Source: Massilia aquatica (GTDB taxonomy: Bacteria > Pseudomonadota > Gammaproteobacteria > Burkholderiales > Burkholderiaceae_D). Taken from it: 64,000 nucleotides of DNA. The DNA lies in the NCBI RefSeq assembly GCF_011682045.1, contig NZ_VVIW01000005.1, positions 335,079 to 399,078 of the forward strand, given 5' to 3'. A program made the position numbers and the translations under genes. How positions within the stretch are numbered: position 1 is the first letter of the stretch; every line of letters begins with the position of its first letter. Positions 16,379-28,523 of this stretch are shown piece after piece. Under the pieces are notes generated by a model. The model saw only the letters and a program-made list of their open reading frames with translations. It searched no databases and was not told where the DNA came from.

Positions 16379-17644
16379 TTAGTGGAAGTGTTCCGTGCCC
16401 GCAGGCGCGTCTTCCGGCATTTCGGCATGCACCAGCTCGCCTGTTGGATCGGCAAACAGCGGCGCATCGCAATCATCGCAATACTCGGTCACAAAACGCT
16501 CGCTGTGGCGCTTCACGTGCGTGACGCCCGCTTCGTTCAGGTGCCCGACGATCTCGTCGAGCGGTGCTTTCGGCTCGATCACGCCGCCGAGGTTGGCTGC
16601 CGACAAGCCTTCGACCGGGGTGCCGTCTTCGTCTTCCTGACCGTACAGGGGCCACACGATGCCGTAGATCACGTCGGCGGTCTGGCGCATGGTGAAGCCG
16701 ACGCGGTACTCGTCGATCTGGCCCTCGGCCGATTCATCGCCAAAGCCGGCAATGACGGCGCGCAGATCGGATGCTTCCACGCCCAGGGTGTGCGTGAGGT
16801 AATGCACGGCGGCGCGCACCGAGACCGGGCGGATCAGTTTGTCCGCCTCGCGGCAGGCGACGTAATACGCTTCCGGCAGCAGCAGTTCGGTGCCGCAGCC
16901 CGGCAGCAGGCGCGAAATGCTCGGGCCGGCCTGGGCGCGCCACTGTTCCAGCGCGTTGGCGCGTTCGACCATGAAGCTCGACTGGAACTGCGCTTCCTGC
17001 CAGCGGAACAGCGGGCTGCCCAGCGGCGCCACGATGGCGACCATCAGGTAGCGCGTGTCGGCCAGGAAGGGCGCGGTCTCGGCCGGCTTGGCCAGCGGCT
17101 TGACGCTGCTGCCCTTGTGCGCGGCCTGGGCCAGCTTGTGGGTGGCGGCGTAGGTCTCGGCATGGGTGCGCGGCAACTGGTCGATCGAGAACAGGGTCGG
17201 CGCCATGGCCATCTGCACGCCGTCGGCCAGCAGGTGCGCCGAAAAATGGGCGGACAGGGTTTGCAGCAACTCGGCCGGAATGGTGCCGGACGCGATCGAA
17301 AAACGCGTCCACGCAAGAATCGGCGCCGCCACCAGCAAGGCCTGGAAGGTCTTTTCGACCCCGTCGTGCTGCTCGACCATGGTCGACGATTCGCTGACCG
17401 CTTCCACGCCCTCCATCAGGGTGTCGTAGGCGTTCAGGTCTTCCTTGAACAGCACGTTGAGGGTGGTGTCGACGGTATCCTGGTGGCCGGTCTTGAGCAG
17501 GCGCTGGAGATGGGTGTCGAGCTGGCGCTCCCAGGACCGTTCTTCAATGCGGCTGGCCGCCTGGACGATCGCCTGGCTGATGCTGACCAGGCGCTGGCTC
17601 TCGGCCGACAACTTGTGGGATGAATCTTTGGTTGGACGACGCAT
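16379..17644 (-). CDS. DUF2863 family protein
   Basis: A 421-residue protein of the DUF2863 family, which as far as I know is largely confined to Burkholderiales. It starts MRRPTKDSSHKLSAESQRL and contains WERQLDTHLQRLLKTGHQD near residue 40, LVAAPILAWTRFSIASG around 105 and the C-terminal EYRVGFTMRQTADVIYGIVW. A cysteine pair YCDDC near residue 395 and a histidine-rich end (GTEHFH) might bind metal. There is no signal peptide or transmembrane helix. Function is unknown. It is transcribed alone and ends at a strong terminator. Confidence 0.85.
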   Translation of the reverse strand: MRRPTKDSSHKLSAESQRLVSISQAIVQAASRIEERSWERQLDTHLQRLLKTGHQDTVDTTLNVLFKEDLNAYDTLMEGVEAVSESSTMVEQHDGVEKTFQALLVAAPILAWTRFSIASGTIPAELLQTLSAHFSAHLLADGVQMAMAPTLFSIDQLPRTHAETYAATHKLAQAAHKGSSVKPLAKPAETAPFLADTRYLMVAIVAPLGSPLFRWQEAQFQSSFMVERANALEQWRAQAGPSISRLLPGCGTELLLPEAYYVACREADKLIRPVSVRAAVHYLTHTLGVEASDLRAVIAGFGDESAEGQIDEYRVGFTMRQTADVIYGIVWPLYGQEDEDGTPVEGLSAANLGGVIEPKAPLDEIVGHLNEAGVTHVKRHSERFVTEYCDDCDAPLFADPTGELVHAEMPEDAPAGTEHFH

Positions 17645-17834
17645 GGGGATAAGAGTCTTTGTAAGTGAATGAACGGATCAATAATGTCGGAACAATGATA
17701 AACCCTTATCAGCCGTATTGTAGTCCATTCCCCCGCCCGCCATGAAGACGGCGCAAGAAGCGTGCGGAAAAGGTGAAAAAGAGGTTGGTAGTGGGCGCTC
17801 ACTTGGGCGCCGCGCGGCTTCAGTGGACGAAAAA

Positions 17835-17858
17835 AAACGCCGGACGAATCCGGCGTTT
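17835..17858. terminator. Rho-independent terminator downstream of acnA
   Basis: Inverted repeat AAACGCCGGA-CGAA-TCCGGCGTTT preceded on the plus strand by a run of A (a T-run on the acnA transcript). It lies about 40 bases beyond the acnA stop at 17897. Confidence 0.85.
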
Positions 17859-17896
17859 CCTGGTCGATCCCTGCGCTGGCGCAGGGTGTCGGCGTA

Positions 17897-20605
<2,709 letters not shown>

Positions 20606-20639
20606 GACCTCTCCTTCAGTGAGATATTTATTATTTCAG

Positions 20640-21227
20640 TTATTTTGCTGCAGGGGCGTCAAGCGCCGCCGGCGCCGCCACTGCTGGCGTCGCTGGTACT
20701 GCAAGTTCGCCCGGCGCCGGCGTTGCCGCTGGTGGCGCGATCGGTTTTTCAACGACCGGCTTCATCTGCTCGGCGTTCTTGCATTCGTTGGCCAGCTGGC
20801 GGTTCAGGCGCGAATCGAGCAGCATGCCCTTGGCCGGAATACCGATCCAGACCAGGCCGAAGGTCGGGTTTTCGAAGCGCTTGGCGCCCGTGGTCGTGCC
20901 CACGCGGGTCAGGCGGTGCAGGCGCTTCTTCCAGCGCAGCGCGATGTGGCCGTCGTCGTTATCGTTGTGGTAGGTCGTGACCTTGTTGCCCAGCTCGCAG
21001 TCGAAGTCGGTGGTGGTGGTGTCGGTAATGTCCGGTTCCGGCTCGCTGCCAACCACGTCGACCGCTTTCGGGTGCGCGCGCGTTTTGGACTTGGCGGCCG
21101 GCTTGGCCTTGGCCGCCTTGGCGGTGGCTTTCGGTTCGGCCGCGTTGGCCGCCGGGGCCGCGCACAGGGTTGCCGCTGCCATCGCCAGGGAGCAGGCGAG
21201 CAGGGTGTTCTTGATCAGGGTGGGCAT
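20640..21227 (-). CDS. Secreted protein with MliC-like middle domain
   Basis: A 195-residue protein with an N-terminal signal peptide (SLAMAAATLCAAPAANA), a lysine/alanine-rich linker (residues 30-55) and one compact domain: DFDCELGNKVTTYHN, IALRWKKRLHRLTRVGTTTG, GLVWIGIPAKGMLLDSRLNR, closed by a second cysteine (ANEC). The Cys-to-Cys beta-rich layout with the sequence G-x-x-x-x-x-W-x-G recalls membrane-bound lysozyme inhibitors (MliC), but this is only a resemblance. A proline/alanine tail follows. It sits 16 bases after the citE-like stop and 34 before acnA, so it is co-transcribed with TCA genes. Confidence 0.6.
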   Translation of the reverse strand: MPTLIKNTLLACSLAMAAATLCAAPAANAAEPKATAKAAKAKPAAKSKTRAHPKAVDVVGSEPEPDITDTTTTDFDCELGNKVTTYHNDNDDGHIALRWKKRLHRLTRVGTTTGAKRFENPTFGLVWIGIPAKGMLLDSRLNRQLANECKNAEQMKPVVEKPIAPPAATPAPGELAVPATPAVAAPAALDAPAAK

Positions 21228-21243
21228 CGGGGGTAGCTTCCGT

Positions 21244-22245
21244 TCAGGTGGCTGGTTGTGGTTCGTTGACGAGGGCGGCGGCGGCGTCGGGCAGGGCCAG
21301 GCCTGCCAGTTTCGCGCGCTGCAGCACCGTCCAATAATAGCGATAGCTGGCGCGGTCGTGCAAGCGCCCGTTCTGGGAAATCGGGCCCCAGCTGGCGTTC
21401 TTGCCTTCGGTCAGGATGTTGGTCGCTTCGTTCACTTCCGACAGGCGCGGCGTAAACGCCTTGAGGATCGGCTTGATCTGGTCGGGATGGATGCTCCACA
21501 TGCGCGTAAAACCGAATTCGGCGGCGGCGCGCTGGGCATCGTTGGCGACCACGGCGCTGTCCTTGATGTCGGTCGTTACATTGTGCGAGGGCACCTTGCC
21601 GTGCGCGTGGCAGGCGGCCGCCATCTCGAGCTTGGCGCGCACCACCAGCGGGTGCGTGAACTGGCCCGGTGTGCGCATGGCCGCGCCGGGAATGGCGCCG
21701 TAGTGCGACGAGACGAAATCCATGATGCCGAACGACAGGCACTCGACCTGCGGCTGGGCGGCAATGGCGTCCGCTTCGCGCAGCGCGCCGTGGGTTTCGA
21801 CCAGCACGTGCACCGGCATCGGCGTGAGCCTGCCGCCCTTGGCGGCGTGCACGTTGATGGCCTCGATGGCGCGCGCCACGTCGGCCGCGCCGTTGGCCTT
21901 GGGCAGCACCACGTAGGCCAGGCGCTGCGCCGCACCACCCACGATGACGGCCAGGTCGCCCTCGAAGAAAGGGCTGTCGACGTCGTGCACGCGCACGCCG
22001 ATGCGGTTGTGGCGGTTGCCGTCGTCGTTAAGCAGACGCACGATCATTTGGGCGTGTTCGGGCTCGGAGCCGGCGGTGGCGCCGTCTTCGCAATCGAACG
22101 TGATGTCGAACAGGGGGCCAAGCTCTTGTTGCAGGGCCATCGACTTGAGCATCAGCTTTTCGGAGCCTGCATAGTGGTCGCAGGCGGGGAGCAGCAAAGG
22201 CTGGCGTTTGCCCTGGAATAAAACCTCGGAGGGATGCATGATCAT
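21244..22245 (-). CDS. HpcH/HpaI (CitE-like) CoA-ester lyase
   Basis: TIM-barrel lyase of the citrate lyase beta/malyl-CoA lyase group, about 333 residues from the ATG at 22245 (a second ATG two codons on is equally possible; a longer frame to 22323 lacks a ribosome-binding site). [11 protein letters not shown] supplies the conserved acidic residues, [16 protein letters not shown] the glutamate of the Mg2+ site, and [14 protein letters not shown] the C-terminal motif. Members cleave (S)-malyl-CoA, citramalyl-CoA or related esters; the substrate cannot be read here. It is flanked by mdh and acnA, with a hairpin in the gap to mdh. Confidence 0.8.
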   Translation of the reverse strand: MIMHPSEVLFQGKRQPLLLPACDHYAGSEKLMLKSMALQQELGPLFDITFDCEDGATAGSEPEHAQMIVRLLNDDGNRHNRIGVRVHDVDSPFFEGDLAVIVGGAAQRLAYVVLPKANGAADVARAIEAINVHAAKGGRLTPMPVHVLVETHGALREADAIAAQPQVECLSFGIMDFVSSHYGAIPGAAMRTPGQFTHPLVVRAKLEMAAACHAHGKVPSHNVTTDIKDSAVVANDAQRAAAEFGFTRMWSIHPDQIKPILKAFTPRLSEVNEATNILTEGKNASWGPISQNGRLHDRASYRYYWTVLQRAKLAGLALPDAAAALVNEPQPAT

Positions 22246-22264
22246 TTTCTCAGGTACGGCAGCG

Positions 22265-22289
22265 CCTGTGCCGCTCGGGGCGGCACAGG
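22265..22289. other. Intercistronic hairpin between mdh and the citE-like gene
   Basis: Perfect 10-base stem CCTGTGCCGC/GCGGCACAGG with a five-base loop, not followed by a T-run. It is more likely an RNA-processing or stability element than a full terminator. Confidence 0.6.
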
Positions 22290-22343
22290 GCGTGCGGCGA
22301 ATCGGTGGTGTTACGGGATCCACGAATCCGGCCGCGTTGAAAC

Positions 22344-23333
22344 TCAGGCCAGCAGGTGGGCGACGCCGTCACGCTCTTCGGTCAGTTCCTTGAGCGTGAG
22401 GTTGATGCGTTCCTGCGAGAACTCGTCGATCGGCAAATCTTGCACGATCGTGTATTCGCCATTCTCGGTGGTGACCGGGAAGCCGAACATGGTGCCTTCA
22501 GGGATGCCGTACGAGCCATCCGAAGGGATGCCCATCGTGGTCCACTTGCCGTTGGTGCCGAGGAACCAGTCGTGCATGTGGTCGATGGCGGCGTTGGCGG
22601 CCGAGGCAGCCGACGACAGGCCGCGCGCTTCGATGATCGCTCCGCCGCGCTTGCCCACGGTTGGCAGGAAGGTGTCGCGGTTCCAGGCGTCGTCGCCAAT
22701 GCTGTCCTTGACCGATGCGCCGTCGATCTGCGCAAAGCGGTAGTCGGCGTACATGGTTGGCGAGTGGTTGCCCCACACGCACAGTTTTTCGATCGACGCG
22801 ACTGGTTTGCCGGTCTTGGCCGCGATTTGCGACAGGGCACGGTTGTGGTCCAGGCGCAGCATGGCGGTGAAGTTCTTGGCCGGCAGCGACGGCGCCGATT
22901 TCATGGCGATGTAGGCGTTGGTGTTGGCCGGGTTGCCGACCACCAGCACCTTGACGTTGCGCGAAGCAACGGCGTCGAGCGCCTTGCCTTGCACCGTGAA
23001 GATCTGGGCATTGGCTTCGAGCAGGTCTTTACGCTCCATCCCAGGACCGCGCGGACGGGCGCCGACCAGCAGGGCGAAATCGGCATCCTTGAAGGCGGTC
23101 ATCGGATCGGCGTGGGCGGTCATGCCGGCCAGCAGCGGGAATGCGCAGTCGTCGATTTCCATCATGACGCCCTTGAGCGCTTTCTGGGCTTTTTCGTCGG
23201 CGATTTCCAGCAATTGCAGGATGACTGGCTGGTCTTTGCCGAGCATGTCACCGTTCGCGATGCGGAACAGCAGGGAATAGCCGATCTGGCCGGCAGCGCC
23301 GGTGACAGCAACGCGCAGTGGGGTTTTAGCCAT
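22344..23333 (-). CDS. mdh: Malate dehydrogenase
   Basis: A 329-residue NAD-dependent malate dehydrogenase. The ATG at 23333 ([20 protein letters not shown]) follows GGAG and gives the usual family length; the in-frame extension to 23432 is rejected. The Rossmann motif [19 protein letters not shown] is at residues 11-29; [15 protein letters not shown] carries the mobile-loop arginines; [26 protein letters not shown] and the catalytic histidine motif [12 protein letters not shown] follow. It oxidises malate to oxaloacetate, feeding citrate synthase encoded 5 kb away. It heads the minus-strand run that ends with acnA and is divergent from the GntR regulator. Confidence 0.97.
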   Translation of the reverse strand: MAKTPLRVAVTGAAGQIGYSLLFRIANGDMLGKDQPVILQLLEIADEKAQKALKGVMMEIDDCAFPLLAGMTAHADPMTAFKDADFALLVGARPRGPGMERKDLLEANAQIFTVQGKALDAVASRNVKVLVVGNPANTNAYIAMKSAPSLPAKNFTAMLRLDHNRALSQIAAKTGKPVASIEKLCVWGNHSPTMYADYRFAQIDGASVKDSIGDDAWNRDTFLPTVGKRGGAIIEARGLSSAASAANAAIDHMHDWFLGTNGKWTTMGIPSDGSYGIPEGTMFGFPVTTENGEYTIVQDLPIDEFSQERINLTLKELTEERDGVAHLLA

Positions 23334-23566
23334 GATGAATCTCCAAAGTGGGAAAAAAACGGACGAAGCAACGATCGAAGCAACGGTCGAAGCTGGGGCT
23401 ACGCTTGTCCGGGAAAACCGTAATGATACCAAAATCGGATGCCGACCTCGGACACCACAGCCGGAACTCCCCGCGCCGGTGAAAAAAGCCCGGTGCGATA
23501 CGCGCGTATGCCGGATCGAACGCGAGTGTAGGCGCAGGTCGGCAATCTGTCAATTCGTATCATATA

Positions 23567-23594
23567 TCTTATATAAGACACCTTATATAAAACA
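23567..23594. promoter_or_regulatory. Tandem 14-base operator-like repeats in the mdh/gntR divergent region
   Basis: Two adjacent copies, TCTTATATAAGACA (23567-23580) and CCTTATATAAAACA (23581-23594). Each is centred on the palindrome TTATATAA; the first copy extends to TCTTATATAAGA. They lie 58 bases before the GntR start codon and about 240 bases from mdh. A binding site for the adjacent GntR regulator is the simplest reading, unproven. Confidence 0.55.
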
Positions 23595-23651
23595 CCTGTC
23601 AGCGGCGATTGCACTGGACTGGCAGGCCGGTTTGTGTTGAAATCGCGGTCT

Positions 23652-24449
23652 ATGAATTCCCTCCCGACCCCACCGATCCTGCATGGACTACCTGCCAGCG
23701 GGAGCGGCGCTGCCGCCAGCACTCCGGGCGCCTCACCCACCTTCAGCCCGCTGTACCAGCAGATCAAGGCCCTGCTCACCCAGGGTTTGCAGGCCGGCGA
23801 GTGGAAGCCCGGCGAGATGATCCCCAGCGAAGTCGAACTGGCCGGCCGCTTCAAGGTCAGCCAGGGCACGGTGCGCAAGGCGATCGATGAACTGGCCGCC
23901 GAAAACCTGGTCGTGCGGCGCCAGGGCAAGGGCACCTTTGTCGCCACCCACCATGAAGCGCGCGCGCATTTCCGCTTTTTGCGCCTGATGCCCGACGAAG
24001 GCGTGCCGCATCACCCCGACAACAAGATCATCGAAGTCAAGCGCATGCGCGCGCCGGCCGAAGTGGCGCGCCTGCTGGACCTCAAATCGGGCGACTCCGT
24101 AGTGTATATCAAGCGCGTGATGTCGTTCGACGGCACGCCCACAATTCTTGAAGAAATGTGGCTTCCCGGCCTCCTGTTCAAGGGACTGACCGCGGAACGC
24201 CTGGTCGAGTACAAGGGTCCAATGTACGGATTGTTCGAGTCCGAGTTCGGCACCCGCATGATCCGCGCCAGCGAAAAGATCCGCGCGCTCGGGGCCGATG
24301 CCGGCGCCGCCCAGTACCTCGGGGTGGAGCAGGGCACGCCGCTGCTGTGCGCCGAGCGCGTCTCGTTCACCTACGGCGACAAGGCGGTCGAGCTCAGGCG
24401 TGGGCTGTACCTGACATCGCATCATCATTACCAGAATGACTTGTCGTAG
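23652..24449 (+). CDS. GntR-family (HutC/UTRA type) transcriptional regulator
   Basis: A 265-residue regulator from the ATG at 23652. Residues 30-105 form the winged helix: PLYQQIKALLTQGLQAGEWK, PGEMIPSEVELAGRFKVSQG, TVRKAIDELAAENLVVRRQG, KGTFVATH. The C-terminal UTRA ligand domain includes LLDLKSGDSVVYIKRVM, MWLPGLLFKGL and LLCAERVSFTYGDKAVELRR. It lies between mdh (divergent) and sdhCDAB (same strand, 250 bases downstream), so control of TCA-cycle genes in response to a small organic acid or similar ligand is the natural inference. Tandem TTATATAA repeats upstream are candidate autoregulatory sites. Confidence 0.88.
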   Translation: MNSLPTPPILHGLPASGSGAAASTPGASPTFSPLYQQIKALLTQGLQAGEWKPGEMIPSEVELAGRFKVSQGTVRKAIDELAAENLVVRRQGKGTFVATHHEARAHFRFLRLMPDEGVPHHPDNKIIEVKRMRAPAEVARLLDLKSGDSVVYIKRVMSFDGTPTILEEMWLPGLLFKGLTAERLVEYKGPMYGLFESEFGTRMIRASEKIRALGADAGAAQYLGVEQGTPLLCAERVSFTYGDKAVELRRGLYLTSHHHYQNDLS

Positions 24450-24696
24450 TTTCAAGATAACCGAAGCACGGTGTTGCTGAACCGCGATTGACCCCCGATT
24501 AAGGGGGCCGCACTAGGACGGTGCAGTGCACAAAACGTCCGTAACGTTTAAAATGCATTGATCATAAGAAAGTAGCGAGCGTCGTCTCATATTGTTGCCG
24601 AACTTGCAAATCGCAAGAGGAATATTGGTGCATTTCGGCAAAATGGGCGAAAATTGCGGGTTAATTACAATTTAGTTAGTCAAAGGGGGTACTGCC

Positions 24697-25119
24697 ATGT
24701 CCGAAGCCGTGAAGGAAGTTCCAAAAAAAGAACGGCCAGAGATCCGTAACATTCATGTTACCGATTTGATGAATTACAACATGACGCCCGGCGCCTGGGT
24801 CTCGATCCTGCACCGCGTCAGCGGCGCGGCCATCTTCCTGATGCTGCCGTTCCTGCTGTACATGTTCCAGCATAGCGTGCAGTCGGAAATGTCGTTCGAC
24901 TATTTCAAGGGCGTCCTCGCGCATCCCCTGGTCAAGCTGGTCCTGCTGGGCCTGATCTGGGCCTACATGCACCACTTCTGCGCCGGTTTCCGCCACCTGT
25001 TCATGGACATGCACATGGGCATCGAGAAAGATTCCTCGCGCCATAGCGCTGTCAGCGTGCTGGTTGTCAGCCTGATCCTGACCGCACTGGCTGGTCTCAA
25101 ACTGTTTGGAGTGTTTTGA
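24697..25119 (+). CDS. sdhC: Succinate dehydrogenase cytochrome b556 subunit
   Basis: A 140-residue membrane subunit. The ribosome-binding site AAAGGGGGT stands before the ATG. RPEIRNIHVTDLMNYNMTPG precedes the SILHRVSGAAIFLMLPFLLY segment, with the conserved S-x-x-HR quinone-site motif; the second helix (LVKLVLLGLIWAYMHHFCAG) carries the histidines that ligate haem b and leads to RHLFMDMHMG; a third helix (VSVLVVSLILTALAGLKLFG) ends the protein. It anchors SdhAB to the inner membrane with SdhD. Its stop overlaps the sdhD start (TGATG). A short CCCCC/GGGGG inverted repeat lies in the gap after gntR (24492-24507). Confidence 0.95.
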   Translation: MSEAVKEVPKKERPEIRNIHVTDLMNYNMTPGAWVSILHRVSGAAIFLMLPFLLYMFQHSVQSEMSFDYFKGVLAHPLVKLVLLGLIWAYMHHFCAGFRHLFMDMHMGIEKDSSRHSAVSVLVVSLILTALAGLKLFGVF

Positions 25120-25484
25120 TGGCAAAGAATAATGTCGGACGTAACCGCCTGGTCGTCGGCGCCCACTACGGCCTGAAAGACTGGATGGCCCAGCGCCTTA
25201 CCGCGGTGGTGATGGCGGTGTACACCTTCACCCTGCTGATCTCCTTCTTGACCGGTAATAACTTCACCTACGAAGGCTGGTCCCACCTGTTCTCGCAACA
25301 GTGGTTCAAGCTGTTTTCCCTGGTGACCTTCGCCGGCCTGTACTACCACGCCTGGGTCGGCATGCGCGACATCTGGATGGATTACATCAAACCGGTCGGC
25401 GTGCGCCTGACCCTGCAAGCGCTCACCATCCTGTGGCTGATCGGCTGCGCAGCCTGGACCGTACAAATTCTCTGGAGCGTTTAA
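25119..25484 (+). CDS. sdhD: Succinate dehydrogenase membrane anchor subunit
   Basis: A 121-residue membrane anchor; the ATG at 25119 overlaps the sdhC stop. [20 protein letters not shown] contains the conserved W-x-x-QR-x-T-A motif near the quinone site. Three hydrophobic helices follow: [35 protein letters not shown] (with the haem-side histidine [16 protein letters not shown]) and [20 protein letters not shown]. It is co-translated with sdhC and sits two bases before the sdhA GTG. Confidence 0.94.
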   Translation: MAKNNVGRNRLVVGAHYGLKDWMAQRLTAVVMAVYTFTLLISFLTGNNFTYEGWSHLFSQQWFKLFSLVTFAGLYYHAWVGMRDIWMDYIKPVGVRLTLQALTILWLIGCAAWTVQILWSV

Positions 25485-25486
25485 TC

Positions 25487-27265
25487 GTGGCAGCAATCAA
25501 AAAAGCACTTCCTACCCGCCGCTTCGACGCGGTCATCATCGGCGCGGGCGGCTCCGGCATGCGCGCTTCCCTGCAACTGGCCGAAGCCGGCCTGAACGTG
25601 GCCGTACTGTCGAAAGTCTTCCCGACCCGCTCGCACACCGTGGCGGCCCAGGGCGGCATCGGCGCCTCGCTTGGCAATATGTCGGAAGACGACTGGTACT
25701 GGCACATGTTCGACACCGTCAAGGGTGGCGACTACCTGGGCGACCAGGATGCGATCGAATTCATGTGCCGCGAAGCACCGAAGGTCGTGTATGAGCTGGA
25801 ACACTTCGGCATGCCCTTCGACCGCAATCCGGATGGCACGATTTACCAGCGTCCGTTCGGCGGCCACACCGCCAACTTCGGCGAAAAGCCGGTCCAGCGC
25901 GCTTGCGCCGCGGCCGACCGCACCGGCCACGCCCTGCTGCACACCCTGTACCAGCGCAATGTGCGCGCGCGCACCCATTTCTTCGTGGAGTGGATGGCGA
26001 TCGACATCATCCGTGATGCCGACGGCGACTGCGTCGGCGTCGTTGCGCTCGAAATGGAAACCGGCGAATGCATGGTCCTGGAAGCGAAGACCACCATCTT
26101 CGCCACCGGCGGGGCAGGGCGCATCTTCGCCGCCTCGACCAACGCCTTCATTAACACCGGCGACGGCATGGGCATGGCGGCACGCGCCGGCCTGCCGCTG
26201 CAGGACATGGAATTCTGGCAGTTCCACCCGACCGGCGTGTCCGGCGCGGGCGTCTTGATCACCGAAGGCGTGCGCGGCGAAGGCGGCATCCTGATCAACA
26301 GCAATGGCGAACGCTTCATGGAGCGCTATGCGCCGACCCTGAAAGACCTGGCGCCGCGCGACTTCGTGTCGCGTTCGATGGACCAGGAAATCAAGGAAGG
26401 GCGCGGCTGCGGTCCGAACAAGGACCACGTGCTGCTCGACCTGCGCCACATCGGCGCCGACACCATCGCCAAGCGCCTGCCGTCGATTCTCGAAATCGGC
26501 CACAAGTTCGCCAACGTCGACGCCACCAAGGAACCGATCCCGGTCGTGCCGACGATTCACTACCAGATGGGCGGCATTCCGACCAACATCCACGGCCAGG
26601 TGGTCGCTCCGAAAGACGGCAATCCGGTCTCGGTGGTCAATGGCCTGTACGCGATCGGCGAATGCGCCTGCGTCTCGGTGCACGGGGCCAACCGCCTCGG
26701 CACCAACTCGCTGCTCGACCTGATCGTGTTCGGCCGCGCGGCCGGCAACCACGTGGTGGCGTCGAACCTGAAGCAAAAGGAAAACAAGCCTTTGCCGAAA
26801 GACGCGGCCGACTTTGCGCTCGAGCGCATGAACCGCCTGGAAACCTCGACCGGTTCCGAGCGCGTACAGGGCGTGGCCAACGACATCCGTTCGACCATGC
26901 AGAAATACTGCGGCGTGTTTCGCACCGACGAGCTGCTTACCCAGGGCTACAAGGAAATCATGGTGCTCGACGAGCGTCGCAAGCATGTCTCGTTCAAGGA
27001 CAAGTCGATGGTGTTCAACACCGCCCGCGTCGAAGCGCTGGAACTCGATAATCTCATTGAAACGGCCAAGGCCACCATCACATCGGCAGTGGCACGCAAG
27101 GAATCGCGCGGCGCGCACGCGCACAGCGACTTCCCGAACCGCGACGACGAGGTCTGGATGAAGCACACCCTGTACTACTCCGAGGGCAACCGCCTCGAGT
27201 ACAAGCCTGTGATCACCAAGCCGCTGACGGTCGATACCTTCAAGCCGAAACCACGTACTTTCTAA
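25487..27265 (+). CDS. sdhA: Succinate dehydrogenase flavoprotein subunit
   Basis: A 592-residue flavoprotein that oxidises succinate to fumarate. The GTG at 25487 gives the normal length; frames starting further left overlap sdhD. FAD motif [20 protein letters not shown] is at residues 15-34; [17 protein letters not shown] carries the histidine that binds FAD covalently; [20 protein letters not shown] and [19 protein letters not shown] form the substrate site; [19 protein letters not shown] closes the FAD domain. The C-terminal helical domain ends KPKPRTF. The FAD is expected to be attached with help from SdhE encoded downstream. Confidence 0.98.
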   Translation: MAAIKKALPTRRFDAVIIGAGGSGMRASLQLAEAGLNVAVLSKVFPTRSHTVAAQGGIGASLGNMSEDDWYWHMFDTVKGGDYLGDQDAIEFMCREAPKVVYELEHFGMPFDRNPDGTIYQRPFGGHTANFGEKPVQRACAAADRTGHALLHTLYQRNVRARTHFFVEWMAIDIIRDADGDCVGVVALEMETGECMVLEAKTTIFATGGAGRIFAASTNAFINTGDGMGMAARAGLPLQDMEFWQFHPTGVSGAGVLITEGVRGEGGILINSNGERFMERYAPTLKDLAPRDFVSRSMDQEIKEGRGCGPNKDHVLLDLRHIGADTIAKRLPSILEIGHKFANVDATKEPIPVVPTIHYQMGGIPTNIHGQVVAPKDGNPVSVVNGLYAIGECACVSVHGANRLGTNSLLDLIVFGRAAGNHVVASNLKQKENKPLPKDAADFALERMNRLETSTGSERVQGVANDIRSTMQKYCGVFRTDELLTQGYKEIMVLDERRKHVSFKDKSMVFNTARVEALELDNLIETAKATITSAVARKESRGAHAHSDFPNRDDEVWMKHTLYYSEGNRLEYKPVITKPLTVDTFKPKPRTF

Positions 27266-27274
27266 GGTCAGAAC

Positions 27275-27985
27275 ATGACACGCACCGTAAAACTGAAAAT
27301 CTACCGCTACGATCCCGACCAGGATGCCAAGCCGTACATGCAAGACGTGACCGTCGAATTGCAGGACACCGACAAGATGCTGCTCGACGCCCTGCAGCGC
27401 ATCAAGTCCGATGTCGACGATACACTGAGCCTGCGCCGCTCGTGCCGTGAAGGCGTGTGCGGTTCGGACGCGATGAACATCAACGGCAAGAACGGCCTGG
27501 CCTGCACCACCAACCTGAACGAGCTGACCCAGCCGATCGTGCTGCGTCCGCTGGCCGGCCTGCCTGTCATCCGCGACCTGATCGTCGACATGACGCAATT
27601 TTTCAAGCAGTACGATTCAATCAAGCCGTACCTGGTCAACGATTCGATTCCGCCTGAAAAAGAGCGTCTGCAGACCCCGACCGAACGCGAAGAGCTCGAC
27701 GGCCTGTACGAGTGCATCCTGTGCGCTTGCTGCTCGACCTCGTGCCCGTCGTTCTGGTGGAATCCCGACAAATTCGTCGGCCCTGCCGGCCTCTTGCAAG
27801 CCTACCGCTTCATCGCCGACAGCCGCGACGAAGACACCGGCGCGCGCCTGGACAACCTGGAAGACCCGTACCGCCTGTTCCGCTGCCACTCGATCATGAA
27901 TTGCGTCGACGTCTGCCCTAAAGGGCTGAACCCGAACAAGGCGATCGGCAAGATCAAGGAATTGATGGTTCGCCGCGCTGTGTAA
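27275..27985 (+). CDS. sdhB: Succinate dehydrogenase iron-sulfur subunit
   Basis: A 236-residue electron-transfer subunit. The [2Fe-2S] site is SCREGVCGSDAMNINGKNG plus the following LAC (about residues 56-77). The [4Fe-4S] and [3Fe-4S] sites are ECILCACCSTSCPSFWW (about 148-164) and FRCHSIMNCVDVCPKGLNP (about 207-225). Nine bases separate it from sdhA. It passes electrons from FAD to quinone. After its stop a 190-base gap holds an inverted repeat GCGGGCGCG/CGCGCCCGC (28008-28016 and 28040-28048) before sdhE. Confidence 0.98.
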   Translation: MTRTVKLKIYRYDPDQDAKPYMQDVTVELQDTDKMLLDALQRIKSDVDDTLSLRRSCREGVCGSDAMNINGKNGLACTTNLNELTQPIVLRPLAGLPVIRDLIVDMTQFFKQYDSIKPYLVNDSIPPEKERLQTPTEREELDGLYECILCACCSTSCPSFWWNPDKFVGPAGLLQAYRFIADSRDEDTGARLDNLEDPYRLFRCHSIMNCVDVCPKGLNPNKAIGKIKELMVRRAV

Positions 27986-28174
27986 GGCACGTTCGAAGAA
28001 CAGCAGGGCGGGCGCGGCGCGGACAGAAGGTGTCGGCGGCGCGCCCGCTTGCCATCCGGGACAGGTTTGCATGCTGCCCGGTATGGAAAAAGATTGTAAG
28101 CAATACAGTAAAAGTACCGTACTGCCGAAATCCGGCAGGCGGAGTATAGTGTTGACCCAACGACGGACTCTAGA

Positions 28175-28441
28175 GTGAATACGCACCAATCCGACCCGGC
28201 CAACCGCTCGCGACTGCGCTGGCGCAGCCGCCGGGGTTTGCTCGAAAACGACCTGATCCTCACGCGCTTCCTTGACGCGCATGAAGAAGGGTTGACCGAT
28301 GATGAAGTCGACGCGCTGACCCGGCTGCTCGATCTGGCGGACAATCCGCTGATGGACCTGATCCTGGCGCGCAAAGAGCCCGAAGGTGAAGTCGACTTGC
28401 CGCATGTACGCGCCTTGCTGGCGCGCCTGCGGCAAGCCTGA
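28175..28441 (+). CDS. sdhE: SdhE, FAD assembly factor for succinate dehydrogenase
   Basis: An 88-residue protein of the SdhE/YgfY family, starting at GTG. The signature [10 protein letters not shown] is at residues 21-30 (E. coli SdhE has RGMxE, with the glycine and glutamate essential); helices [39 protein letters not shown] follow. SdhE promotes covalent flavinylation of SdhA. Location between sdhB and gltA agrees with that. The GTG start is inferred from length; no other in-frame start nearby gives the motif a normal N-terminal extension. Confidence 0.9.
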   Translation: MNTHQSDPANRSRLRWRSRRGLLENDLILTRFLDAHEEGLTDDEVDALTRLLDLADNPLMDLILARKEPEGEVDLPHVRALLARLRQA

Positions 28442-28523
28442 ACGTGGCGACAGCCCGTGGCGAAAGCCCGACGAGTTTCGTAATTTTTATTTTGTTGACC
28501 TCACCTCCCAAGAAGGAAGTGCC

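Noticed and set aside
24492..24507. CCCCC-GATTAA-GGGGG inverted repeat after gntR as a terminator
   Set aside because: The stem is only five bases and is followed by CCGCAC rather than a T-run, so it is not reported as a terminator.
25481..27598. A 705-codon minus-strand frame over sdhA/sdhB
   Set aside because: Antisense shadow of sdhA with no ribosome-binding site and no domain.
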